Source of the DNA: Oscillospiraceae bacterium
GTDB lineage: Bacteria > Bacillota_A > Clostridia > Oscillospirales > Oscillospiraceae
Length of the DNA stretch: 6,306 nt
Assembly: GCA_902789835.1 (NCBI GenBank)
Contig: CADAPN010000111.1
Span: forward strand, 1-6,306
Reading direction: 5' to 3'
Shown here: piece after piece, positions 1 to 6,210 of the stretch
Numbering within the stretch: the first letter of the stretch is position 1
Layout of the letters: the number at the start of each line of letters is the position of its first letter
Made by a program: the position numbers and the translations under genes
The notes under the pieces: model-generated
Seen by the model: only the letters and a program-made list of their open reading frames with translations
What the model was told of the DNA's origin: nothing
The model's database searches: none

Positions 1-1
1 C

Positions 2-1408
2 GAAGCGATAAAAAATGCAGAGAGCAAGAAGAGAGAAGCTCTCGTGGAGGCAAAGGAAGAAATACACAAAAACCGCTCCGAGTTTGAGCGGGAAGAGAAA
101 CTGCGCCGCAGTGAGGTGCAGAAGCAGGAACGCCGCCTTCAGCAGAAGGAGGAAGCCCTCGACCGCAAGACCGACGCCCTGGAGAAAAAGAACGAAACCC
201 TCAGCTCCAAGATCGCTGCTGTAGAAGCGCAGCAGGCAGAGGTTGCCCTGGTCAAGAAGAGCCAGCTTGAAATGCTGGAAAAAATCTCCGGCTTCACCGT
301 GGACGAAGCCAAAGCCTATCTGATTGAAAACATCAAGAACGACGTCACGCATGAAATGGCCATGAAGGTCAAGGAAGTCGAAGCGCAGTATAAGGAAGAA
401 GCCGACAACCGGGCCCGTGAAATCATCACGACGGCCATTCAGCGCTGTGCCGCGGATCACACCAGCGAAGTCACCGTTTCTGTCGTCCCCCTCCCCAACG
501 ACGAAATGAAGGGCCGCATCATCGGCCGTGAAGGCCGCAACATCCGCAGCATCGAAACCCTGACCGGCTGCGATCTGATCATCGACGATACGCCGGAAGC
601 CATTACCGTTTCGAGCTTTGACCCGGTGCGTCGGGAAGTTGCCCGCCTTGCGCTGGAGAAGCTCATTCAGGACGGCCGCATTCACCCCGCCCGCATCGAA
701 GAAATGGTTGCCAAAGCGCAGAAGGAAGTCAACGCCACCATCAAGGCCGAAGGCGAGCGCGCCGTGTTCGAGACCAACATCCACGGTCTGCATCCCGAGC
801 TTGTCCGCCTGCTGGGCCGCATGCGCTACCGCACCAGCTACGGCCAGAATGTTCTGAACCACTCCATCGAAGTCTCCCATATCGCAGGTCTCCTGGCTTC
901 CGAGCTCGGTGTCGATGTCGTCACCGCAAAACGTGCCGGACTTCTGCACGACATCGGCAAGGCCATCGATCACGAGGTCGAAGGCAGCCATGTGTCCATC
1001 GGTGTCGATATCGCCCGGAAGTATCATGAATCCGAGGCTGTTATCCACGCGATTGAAGCGCACCACAACGATGTGGAACCGCATACCGCTGTCGCCTGCC
1101 TCGTTCAGGCCGCCGACGCGATTTCCGCCTCCCGTCCCGGTGCTCGCCGTGAGAACATTGAGAACTATGTCAAGCGTCTGGAAAAGCTGGAAGAGATCTC
1201 CAAGAGCTTCCCGGGCATCGCAAGCTCCTATGCGATTCAGGCCGGACGCGAGATCCGCATCATGGTCAAGCCCGAAGCCGTCAGCGAAGATCAGATGGTT
1301 CTGCTTGCCAGAGACATTGCCAAGAAGATCGAAGCCGAGCTTACCTATCCCGGCCAGGTCAAGGTTCACGTTCTTCGTGAGACCAAGGTTGTCGATTACG
1401 CGAAATAA
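2..1408 (+). CDS. rny: Ribonuclease Y, 5'-truncated by the window edge
   Basis: RNase Y is the membrane-anchored endoribonuclease that starts bulk mRNA decay in many Bacillota. The frame is open from base 2 with no start codon; the GTG at 44 is an internal Val. The 468 visible residues compare with about 520 in the family, so the missing part is the N-terminal membrane anchor and the first part of the coiled coil. Visible order: a charged Glu/Lys/Arg-rich coiled coil to about residue 80; a linker; a KH RNA-binding domain with the [10 protein letters not shown] loop near residue 171; then an HD phosphohydrolase domain with the first metal-ligand His in NHSIEVSH (codon 860-862) and the HD doublet in LLHDIGK (947-952). 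The conserved [15 protein letters not shown] block and the C-terminal [10 protein letters not shown] are intact. Nothing suggests inactivation. A terminator follows within 6 bases of the stop. The identification is very secure. Confidence 0.97.
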   Translation, partial: EAIKNAESKKREALVEAKEEIHKNRSEFEREEKLRRSEVQKQERRLQQKEEALDRKTDALEKKNETLSSKIAAVEAQQAEVALVKKSQLEMLEKISGFTVDEAKAYLIENIKNDVTHEMAMKVKEVEAQYKEEADNRAREIITTAIQRCAADHTSEVTVSVVPLPNDEMKGRIIGREGRNIRSIETLTGCDLIIDDTPEAITVSSFDPVRREVARLALEKLIQDGRIHPARIEEMVAKAQKEVNATIKAEGERAVFETNIHGLHPELVRLLGRMRYRTSYGQNVLNHSIEVSHIAGLLASELGVDVVTAKRAGLLHDIGKAIDHEVEGSHVSIGVDIARKYHESEAVIHAIEAHHNDVEPHTAVACLVQAADAISASRPGARRENIENYVKRLEKLEEISKSFPGIASSYAIQAGREIRIMVKPEAVSEDQMVLLARDIAKKIEAELTYPGQVKVHVLRETKVVDYAK

Positions 1409-1413
1409 GATCA

Positions 1414-1442
1414 ATCCCCGCCCGTTGGGCGGGGATTTTTTT
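1414..1442 (+). terminator. Intrinsic terminator of rny
   Basis: A perfect 10-bp stem, ATCCCCGCCC (1414-1423) with GGGCGGGGAT (1427-1436), closes a GTT loop and runs into a run of seven T (1436-1442). It starts 5 bases after the rny stop. This is a textbook Rho-independent terminator for forward transcription. Confidence 0.93.
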
Positions 1443-1514
1443 GCCAGGCCATTATCCGTGTTCTTCGTGAGACGAAGCTTGCCGACTATGCGAAGTAAGA
1501 TGAATCCCCGCCCG
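1443..1514 (+). pseudogene. Remnant of a second rny 3' end (diverged duplicate)
   Basis: This stretch repeats 1353-1424 (the rny C-terminal codons, stop and left terminator arm) exactly 90 bases downstream. By eye 58 of 72 bases match, and 48 of 55 match over 1460-1514. Read in the rny frame from 1445 it gives QAIIRVLRETKLADYAK and a TAA at 1496-1498, against [17 protein letters not shown] in the intact gene: 11 of 17 residues agree. Four differences are silent third-position changes (ACC/ACG, GAT/GAC, TAC/TAT, AAA/AAG) and others are conservative, so both copies seem to have diverged under coding constraint. The copy then has AATCCCCGCCCG, the left arm of the same terminator, but no right arm. 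There is no start codon or ribosome site of its own. I infer the tail of a lost or replaced rny homologue. Confidence 0.75.
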
Positions 1515-1555
1515 AAAACAGAGCACTCCCGCCGATGGCGGGGGTGCTCTGTTTT
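1515..1555. terminator. Bidirectional terminator between converging units
   Basis: Arms of 19 bases (1515-1533 and 1537-1555) pair around a GAT loop with one G-T wobble, the outer part being AAAACAGAGCACTCCCGCC. The A-run at one end and T-run at the other make it work in both directions. On the minus strand it begins inside the TAA stop of the acetyltransferase gene (1554-1556), so it ends the pncB unit; on the plus strand it backs up the rny terminator. Confidence 0.9.
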
Positions 1556-2042
1556 ACAGGTCAATTTCCATAAAGATCGTACCGGGGATCAGACAGTCGT
1601 AATACGGCGCCGTCTCCCGGAAGCCGAGCCGCCGGTAGAGGGCCAGCGCGGTTTTCAGGCCCGGAAGCGTATCCAGACGCAGTTTCCGATATCCGGCCGC
1701 CCGGGCATCGTCCATAATCCGCCGTGTCAGCAGCTCCCCGAGATTCTGTCCGCGGAAGGCCGGACGGACATAGAGCCGCTTGAGCTCCGCGCTCTCCGTG
1801 TCCGACGGCTTCATCCCGACGCAGCCGGCAAGCTCATCCTCGACATACACGAGATAGATGCTCCCGCGCGGCGGGGCGTATTTCTCCTCCAGACGGGCGA
1901 TTTCCTCATCATAGTTCTGCTGTTCGAGGGACCTGGTAAAGATCGGTTCCACCCGGACCAGCATGTCCGCATATTCCTGATAAAGCGGGATCAGTTCCTC
2001 CCGTTTTTCAAAGGCGGGAAGCAGCGTAATCCCGGCGTTCAT
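1554..2042 (-). CDS. GNAT-family N-acetyltransferase
   Basis: A 162-residue cytoplasmic GCN5-type acetyltransferase, expected to move an acetyl group from acetyl-CoA to an unknown amine. The acetyl-CoA pyrophosphate-binding motif A is clear: the strand ELKRLYVRP (86-94) followed by FRGQNLGELL with R97-G98 and G102, matching R/Q-x-x-G-x-G/A with Asn-Leu in the middle. The C-terminal helix-strand ALALYRRLGF (132-141) and the ending FMEIDL fit a widespread GNAT subfamily that also carries YAPPRG (55-60) and LDTLPG (123-128). Length is normal. The ATG overlaps the TGA of pncB as ATGA, with a GGAGAG ribosome site just upstream, so it is probably co-transcribed and translationally coupled with pncB. 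Nothing in the sequence shows the substrate; a role in NAD metabolism would be guesswork from position. Confidence 0.92.
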   Translation of the reverse strand: MNAGITLLPAFEKREELIPLYQEYADMLVRVEPIFTRSLEQQNYDEEIARLEEKYAPPRGSIYLVYVEDELAGCVGMKPSDTESAELKRLYVRPAFRGQNLGELLTRRIMDDARAAGYRKLRLDTLPGLKTALALYRRLGFRETAPYYDCLIPGTIFMEIDL

Positions 2043-3511
2043 CTCTTCTCTCCGGCACTCCGCCGTCCTGCGTTGTGCAGCATCTCATCCTTCAGTGCCA
2101 TCAGCTTCTCCGAGAGGTCGACATAGTACTGATGCGGGTTGTCAAAGCGCATCACCTCGGGCCACAGGGTCTGAAGCTGTTGGGCACAGTATTGTTTGAT
2201 CTCCGGCAGGGTCGGCAGCTCATAGACCAGCTCTCCGCTGCGGAAAATGGGGACCTGAAGCTCCACCGCGCGATAGTTTTCCATCACCTTGCTCTTCCAG
2301 CGGGCAATCGGATCGCAGATCATCAGGGGCTTCGTGTCATCGACGATTTCTTCCCTCAGGCAGATATAATCCGCCTCAGCCTTTCCGGTCTCCCGGTTAT
2401 AGAAGCGGTAGAGCTTCTTGAAGTCCGGGTTGGTGATTTTCCCGATGTTCTCGCTGATCTTGATCTTCGGGATGCGGTGTCCGTCCTTGTCTTCCACGGC
2501 ACAGAGCTTGTAGACCCCGCCGAAAACAGGCTCGCTCTTGGAGGTGATCAGACGCTCGCCGACGCCGAAGGAGTCGATCTTTGCCCCCTGGCGGATCAGA
2601 TCCCGGATCAGGCGTTCATCCAGCGAGTTGGAAACCGTGATGCGGCACTCGGTCCATCCCGCCTCGTCCAGCATTTCCCTCGCCCGTTTGGTCAGCCAGG
2701 CCATGTCGCCGGAATCCAGGCGGATTCCGCATTTCTTGATTCCCAGGGGCTTCAGAATATTGTTAAATGCGCGGATGGCGTTCGGCACGCCGGAGCGCAG
2801 GGTATCGAAGGTATCCACCAGCAGAACGGCATTGTCCGGGTAGGTCCGGCAATAGTGTTCAAAGGCGTCATACTCGCTGTCGAACATCTGTACCCAGGAA
2901 TGGGCCATGGTGCCCGCGGCCGGAACCCCATAGATCTGATCCGAAACGGTACAGGCCGTTCCCGCGCAGCCGCCGATGAAAGCGGCTCTTGCCCCGGTCA
3001 CGGCGCCGGTGATGCCCTGGGCGCGGCGGGAGCCGAATTCCAGCACCGTCCGGCCCTCCGCCGCCCGGCAGACGCGGTTGGCCTTGGTGGCGATCAGGCT
3101 CTGGTGGTTAAACTCCAGCAGCATATAGGTTTCCAGAAGCTGGGCCTCAATGGCCGGCGCGCGAACCGTAATAATCGGCTCTCCCGGGAAAATCGGCGTT
3201 CCTTCCGGAATTGCCCAGATATCTCCGTGAAAGCGAAAGTTCTTCAGATAATCCAGGAAGCCCTCGTCAAACATGCCCCGGCCCCGCAGATAATCGAGAT
3301 CCTCCTCCGAAAAATGGAGGTTCCTGACATAATCCACAATCTGCTCCAACCCCGCGGCAATGGCAAAGCCGCCGCTGTCCGGGATACTGCGGAAAAACAC
3401 GTCAAAATACGTGATCCGGTCTGACATATCGGCCTTCCAGTAGCCGTTTCCCATCGTGAGCTCATAATAGTCACAGAGCATGGTCAGGTTGATTCCGTTC
3501 GCAGTTTTCAT
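2039..3511 (-). CDS. pncB: Nicotinate phosphoribosyltransferase
   Basis: PncB (NAPRTase) joins nicotinate to PRPP, with ATP hydrolysis, giving nicotinate mononucleotide in the Preiss-Handler NAD salvage route in the cytoplasm. The 490-residue protein has the family length and landmarks: MLCDYYELTMGNGYWK (11-26), TYFDVFFR (34-41), EFGSRRAQG (158-166), GTMAHSWVQMF (200-210, where H204 probably is the His phosphorylated during ATP-driven catalysis), VDTFDTLRSGVPNA (232-245) and the phosphoribosyl-binding strand IRLDSGD (263-269), then a GERLITSKSEPVFGGVYKL block. The start ATG (3511-3509) has AAGGAGGA at 3519-3526 seven bases upstream. A strong promoter sits just before it. The stop overlaps the start of the GNAT gene by 4 bases. 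No catalytic landmark looks damaged. Confidence 0.96.
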   Translation of the reverse strand: MKTANGINLTMLCDYYELTMGNGYWKADMSDRITYFDVFFRSIPDSGGFAIAAGLEQIVDYVRNLHFSEEDLDYLRGRGMFDEGFLDYLKNFRFHGDIWAIPEGTPIFPGEPIITVRAPAIEAQLLETYMLLEFNHQSLIATKANRVCRAAEGRTVLEFGSRRAQGITGAVTGARAAFIGGCAGTACTVSDQIYGVPAAGTMAHSWVQMFDSEYDAFEHYCRTYPDNAVLLVDTFDTLRSGVPNAIRAFNNILKPLGIKKCGIRLDSGDMAWLTKRAREMLDEAGWTECRITVSNSLDERLIRDLIRQGAKIDSFGVGERLITSKSEPVFGGVYKLCAVEDKDGHRIPKIKISENIGKITNPDFKKLYRFYNRETGKAEADYICLREEIVDDTKPLMICDPIARWKSKVMENYRAVELQVPIFRSGELVYELPTLPEIKQYCAQQLQTLWPEVMRFDNPHQYYVDLSEKLMALKDEMLHNAGRRSAGEKR

Positions 3512-3548
3512 CCGACACTCCTCCTTGTTCGATGATCTGATTTCTCAT

Positions 3549-3577
3549 ATTATATGGTCTAAGGAATCGAATGGCAA
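3549..3577 (-). promoter_or_regulatory. Sigma-A type promoter of pncB
   Basis: Reading the minus strand, TTGCCA (3577-3572) lies exactly 17 bases before a perfect TATAAT (3554-3549). Transcription would start near 3542, leaving a leader of about 30 bases that holds the AAGGAGGA ribosome site. The match is one base from full consensus, so this should be a strong, housekeeping-sigma promoter. Confidence 0.85.
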
Positions 3578-3660
3578 GCGTTAAATACTTGTCTTACAGG
3601 ATCACAATTGCGAGCAGGACCGTGATTTTCTCCGATTCTCATCTTTTATTTCCTTTTTAA

Positions 3661-3689
3661 TTGACTTTACACAAAATATGGTTTATGAT
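3661..3689 (+). promoter_or_regulatory. Sigma-A type promoter of the GHMP kinase-Nudix operon
   Basis: TTGACT (3661-3666), a 17-base spacer and TATGAT (3684-3689) are each one base from consensus. The surroundings are AT-rich, unlike the genes. The start point would be near 3696, giving a leader of roughly 50 bases before the TTG start. It is divergent from the pncB promoter, with about 84 bases between the two -35 boxes. Confidence 0.8.
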
Positions 3690-3732
3690 ATATTAGTTAA
3701 TTGTTGGAAATGCTTAAGTCTTTTTAATTTTT

Positions 3733-3738
3733 AAGGAG
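3733..3738 (+). promoter_or_regulatory. Ribosome binding site that fixes the TTG start at 3748
   Basis: AAGGAG ends nine bases before TTG 3748. In that frame no ATG or GTG occurs between the upstream stop TAA (3715-3717) and the TTG, and the conserved PGRTEL motif begins only six codons after it, so no downstream start would leave the protein intact. The TTG is therefore the likely start. Confidence 0.8.
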
Positions 3739-3747
3739 AACAGAATA

Positions 3748-4824
3748 TTGGCTATCTTATCTGTACCCGGCAGGACAGAGCTTGCCGGCAACCACACGGA
3801 TCATCAGCAGGGGCGCGTTCTGGCCTCCGCAATCCACCTGAATGTTCAGGCCGACTTTACTGCGAATTCTGACTCCGTTATCCGCATCCACAGCAAGGGC
3901 TATGACCCGATTCTGTTCAAGACCAGTCAACTCTCCATCCGCCCGGCGGAATTCGGCAAGCCGATCGCTCTGGCCAGGGGGGTTGCGGCCGCCTTTCAGG
4001 ATCTGGGCCTCACGATCGGCGGTTTTGACGCCGAGGTCACCACCTCGCTTCCCATCGGCGCCGGGCTCAGTTCTTCCGCCGCCTTTTCCGTCCTGATCGC
4101 GCGCATCCTGAGCCAGCTTTACAACAACAGCGCCGTCGAGGATATTGTCATTGCCCGTACCGCTCACCAGGCGGAAACGAACCACTTCGGCAAGCCCTGC
4201 GGGCTCATGAGCCAGCTGGTCTGCGCGATGGGCCATGCCCTCTACATCGACCTCAAGACCAACGAGATGGAACGGATTGAGGACGATTTCTCGGATATGG
4301 GCCTGACCATGTGCCTCACCGACACCGGCGGCAGCCACGACGGGCTCAACACCTCGTATGCCCGTATCCCGGCCGATATGTGCTACATCGCCAACCTCTT
4401 CGATGTCGGTGTGCTTTCGGATGTGGATCCCGAACAATTCTACAGCAGGGGCTGGGACGAATCCAACCGGCCGGTACGCAGAGCCATGCATTTCTTTGCC
4501 GAGAATGAGCGTGTCCCCAAGATGCGCGACGCGCTGAAAGCTCACAACGGGGAGGAGTATATGCGGCTCATGAACGAATCCGGCCGCTCCTCCGAAACGC
4601 TTCTGAACAACATTGTCACCAGCGCCACCGGTGACACCCGTCTTTTGGAGGGACTGGAACGCAGCGCTTCTCTTCTGGAGGGCAAGGGCGCATGGCGTGT
4701 CCACGGCGGGGGCTTTGCCGGCTGTGTACAGGCGCTGATGCCTTCGGACTTCTTCCCGCTGTATCGCGCGGAGATGGAACACGCCTTCGGCGCAGGCAAG
4801 TGCTTCCGGATTCACCTGGTCTGA
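3748..4824 (+). CDS. Galactokinase-like GHMP-family kinase
   Basis: A 358-residue cytoplasmic GHMP kinase of the galactokinase branch. Motif 1 is PGRTELAGNHTDHQQG (7-22), motif 2 the phosphate-binding LPIGAGLSSSAA (101-112), motif 3 HGGGFAGC (319-326). Known GalK phosphorylates alpha-galactose at C1 for the Leloir pathway. Deviations here: the GalK signature GRxN-I-G-E/D-HTDY is changed to GRTELAGNHTDH, so the sugar-contacting Glu is Asn15, while His16 and Asp18 remain; and the motif expected as CGxMDQ reads CGLMSQ, putting Ser155 (codon AGC, 4210-4212) where the catalytic-base Asp should be. Arg9, which assists catalysis in GalK, is kept. The protein also starts almost at motif 1, without the roughly 25-35 residue N-terminal part of classical GalK. 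No galE or galT is nearby. It shares an operon with the Nudix gene 12 bases downstream. The family call is secure; galactose as substrate, and kinase activity itself, are uncertain. Confidence 0.85.
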   Translation: MAILSVPGRTELAGNHTDHQQGRVLASAIHLNVQADFTANSDSVIRIHSKGYDPILFKTSQLSIRPAEFGKPIALARGVAAAFQDLGLTIGGFDAEVTTSLPIGAGLSSSAAFSVLIARILSQLYNNSAVEDIVIARTAHQAETNHFGKPCGLMSQLVCAMGHALYIDLKTNEMERIEDDFSDMGLTMCLTDTGGSHDGLNTSYARIPADMCYIANLFDVGVLSDVDPEQFYSRGWDESNRPVRRAMHFFAENERVPKMRDALKAHNGEEYMRLMNESGRSSETLLNNIVTSATGDTRLLEGLERSASLLEGKGAWRVHGGGFAGCVQALMPSDFFPLYRAEMEHAFGAGKCFRIHLV

Positions 4825-4836
4825 GGTGCTTCCGGA

Positions 4837-5337
4837 ATGGAAATGAATTACTGCATGCAGTGCGGAACAAAACTCGTCATCCGTCATCATGAGACCGAAG
4901 GCGAAGTTCCCTACTGCGAATCCTGCGGGGCGTTTCGTTATCCTGTCTTCAACACGGCGGTAAGCATGATTGTGATGGATGAAGCCAGAGAACGCATCAT
5001 CCTCATCCAGCAGTACGGCAAGCCGAGTTATGTTCTGGTGGCCGGCTACGTGAACAAAGGGGAAGACGCGGAAACCGCCGCCGCCCGCGAAGTCAGAGAA
5101 GAGCTCGGCATGACCGTGAGTTCCGTTCACTTTAACCGCAGCCATTATTACGCCCGAAGCAACACGCTGATGCTGAATTATACCGTTACGGTAAAAGAGG
5201 GCGAAGCCCACCCGAACTGGGAAATCGATTCCTGGCGCTGGTTCACCATTGCGGAATCCCGGCAGAATATCCGCCCCAACAGCCTGGCGGAGATTTTTCT
5301 CAATGGATTTCTGGACGGCGGTGTGTATCCTTTTTAG
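4837..5337 (+). CDS. Zinc-ribbon Nudix hydrolase, NudC-like
   Basis: A 166-residue hydrolase with an N-terminal zinc ribbon (Cys6-x2-Cys9 and Cys27-x2-Cys30) followed by a Nudix domain. The Nudix box G70 to M92 is a perfect GX5EX7REUXEEXGU, with G70, E76, R84-E85 and E88-E89 present for Mg-dependent cleavage of a nucleoside diphosphate linked to X. The zinc ribbon plus Nudix order is that of NudC, which splits NAD(H) into NMN(H) and AMP and can remove NAD caps from RNA. The NudC signature SQPWPFPxS after the box is replaced by SHYYARSNTLMLNY (102-115), which keeps the spacing and LM but not the QPWPF core. The large NudC N-terminal domain is absent. ATG 4837 is preferred because GAGGTG overlaps the preceding stop at good distance; ATG 4843 is possible. 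It is co-transcribed with the upstream kinase. NAD(H) or related dinucleotide hydrolysis is an inference; the Nudix call is firm. Confidence 0.93.
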   Translation: MEMNYCMQCGTKLVIRHHETEGEVPYCESCGAFRYPVFNTAVSMIVMDEARERIILIQQYGKPSYVLVAGYVNKGEDAETAAAREVREELGMTVSSVHFNRSHYYARSNTLMLNYTVTVKEGEAHPNWEIDSWRWFTIAESRQNIRPNSLAEIFLNGFLDGGVYPF

Positions 5338-5358
5338 GATCCGCACCGTCCTTTTTTT
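5313..5358 (+). terminator. Terminator of the kinase-Nudix operon, overlapping the gene end
   Basis: GGACGG (5313-5318) pairs with CCGTCC (5346-5351), and ATCCT (5327-5331) with AGGAT (5336-5340) around a TTTT loop, with an unpaired middle section; seven T follow (5352-5358). The left arm and the stop codon lie inside the hairpin. The stem is imperfect but the T-run and position are right. Confidence 0.65.
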
Positions 5359-5382
5359 GCTCAGTTCATGCTTTACATAATC

Positions 5383-5411
5383 TTGTTTTTCCGTTAACTT
5401 TATGGTAAACT
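5383..5411 (+). promoter_or_regulatory. Candidate promoter of the aquaporin gene
   Basis: TTGTTT (5383-5388), 17 bases, then TAAACT (5406-5411) is the best-spaced pair in the AT-rich gap between the operon terminator and the aquaporin. Both boxes match consensus at four of six positions, so this is only a candidate. A separate promoter is expected because a terminator lies upstream. Confidence 0.35.
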
Positions 5412-5441
5412 GAGGGCACCATTGAAAGGGAGGATTCTTAT

Positions 5442-6128
5442 ATGAAGAAATATCTTGCAGAATGCATCGGCACCTGCACGCTGGTTGTCCTTGGATGCGG
5501 TACCGCGATGCTTGTCGGCTGCGACGCGGCCGTCGGCGGCGGCTACATCCTGACCGCCCTGGCCTTCGGCCTTTCCATTGTCGCGATGGCCTATTCCATC
5601 GGCAATATCTCCGGATGCCATATTAACCCGGCCGTCTCGCTCGGCGTGCTGCTCTCCGGCGGCATGAGCATGAAGGACTTCTGGGGCTATGTGGTCTCCC
5701 AGTGCGTCGGAGCTCTGATCGGCTCTGCGCTGCTGGCGATGATCTTCAAGCTCGGCGGCGTAACGGATATGACCGGCGGTCTCGGCACCAACGGACTCGG
5801 CGGAGTCGGCGGAAACGCTTTTGCCGGGCTTCTGGTGGAAATCGTTCTCACGTTTATCTTCGTAACCTGCATTCTCGGCGTAACTTCAAGCAAAGCCGGC
5901 CACGGCTCCTTCGGCGGTCTGGTAATCGGCCTGACCCTGACCGGTGTGCACATCCTCGGCATCGGCCTGACCGGAACCTCGGTCAACCCCGCCCGCAGCT
6001 TTGGTCCTGCCCTCATCGCCGCGTTCTCCGGCAATGCCGCTCCCCTCTCCTGCCTCTGGGTCTTCATCGTCGGCCCGCTGGTGGGCGCTGCGCTTGCCGC
6101 CGTGGTGTACAAAGCCCTGGAGAAGTAA
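5442..6128 (+). CDS. aqpZ: Aquaporin Z-type water channel
   Basis: A 228-residue inner-membrane MIP-family channel with six predicted membrane spans (roughly 5-27, 34-55, 80-102, 125-147, 156-175, 203-225) and the two half-helix NPA motifs at 62-64 and 182-184. Aligned by eye with E. coli AqpZ, the aromatic/arginine filter is Phe42, His170, Thr179 and Arg185, all as in AqpZ, which argues for water selectivity rather than a glycerol facilitator. Length matches AqpZ (231). The region between spans 3 and 4 (104-124) is rich in Gly, as is common in this loop. The protein has eight Cys; Cys59 sits three residues before the first NPA Asn. AAAGGGAGG (5425-5433) eight bases before the ATG is a strong ribosome site. 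It appears monocistronic, between two terminators. Identification is very secure; the physiological role (osmotic adjustment) is from family knowledge. Confidence 0.96.
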   Translation: MKKYLAECIGTCTLVVLGCGTAMLVGCDAAVGGGYILTALAFGLSIVAMAYSIGNISGCHINPAVSLGVLLSGGMSMKDFWGYVVSQCVGALIGSALLAMIFKLGGVTDMTGGLGTNGLGGVGGNAFAGLLVEIVLTFIFVTCILGVTSSKAGHGSFGGLVIGLTLTGVHILGIGLTGTSVNPARSFGPALIAAFSGNAAPLSCLWVFIVGPLVGAALAAVVYKALEK

Positions 6129-6160
6129 TTCTCTCCGGATACAATCCTGCGTATGCAAAA

Positions 6161-6198
6161 AGCCCGGCACGCTGCTTTGGCAGCCTGTCGGGCTCTTT
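6161..6198. terminator. Terminator hairpin after the aquaporin gene
   Basis: Arms of 15 bases, AGCCCGGCACGCTGC (6161-6175) and its partner at 6180-6194, pair around TTTG with one C-C mismatch and one G-T wobble. The forward T-run is weak (CTTTC), while five A before the left arm (6157-6161) give the minus strand a TTTTT tail. It can end the aquaporin transcript and would block transcription coming from the right even better. Confidence 0.8.
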
Positions 6199-6210
6199 CA
6201 TTCCGCAGTA

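Noticed and set aside
44..46. GTG at 44 as the start of RNase Y
   Set aside because: The frame stays open to base 2 with coiled-coil sequence typical of RNase Y, and the protein would lack its membrane anchor; the true start lies upstream of the window.
909..2126. A 405-codon plus-strand frame running from inside rny through the terminators into the acetyltransferase region
   Set aside because: It reads rny out of frame (Pro/Arg/Ser-rich), then crosses two terminators and the antisense of the GNAT gene; an accidental fusion of shadows.
2075..3424. A 449-codon open frame on the plus strand, antisense to pncB
   Set aside because: It mirrors pncB codons, has no recognisable motif and no credible ribosome site, and pncB itself is unmistakable.
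3587..3660. A possible small gene, riboswitch or operator between the divergent promoters
   Set aside because: No open frame with a ribosome site, no stable long hairpin and no clear inverted repeat were seen by eye in this stretch.
3757..5346. A 529-codon open frame on the minus strand, antisense to the kinase and Nudix genes
   Set aside because: It lies fully opposite two genes with clear conserved motifs, spans the gap between them, shows no recognisable domain and has the Gly/Ala/Arg/Val-rich composition of an antisense shadow in GC-rich DNA.
5372..5400. TTTACA at 5372 as the -35 box of the aquaporin promoter
   Set aside because: With a 17-base spacer the -10 would be TAACTT, a poor match; the TTGTTT/TAAACT pair is better, though also weak.
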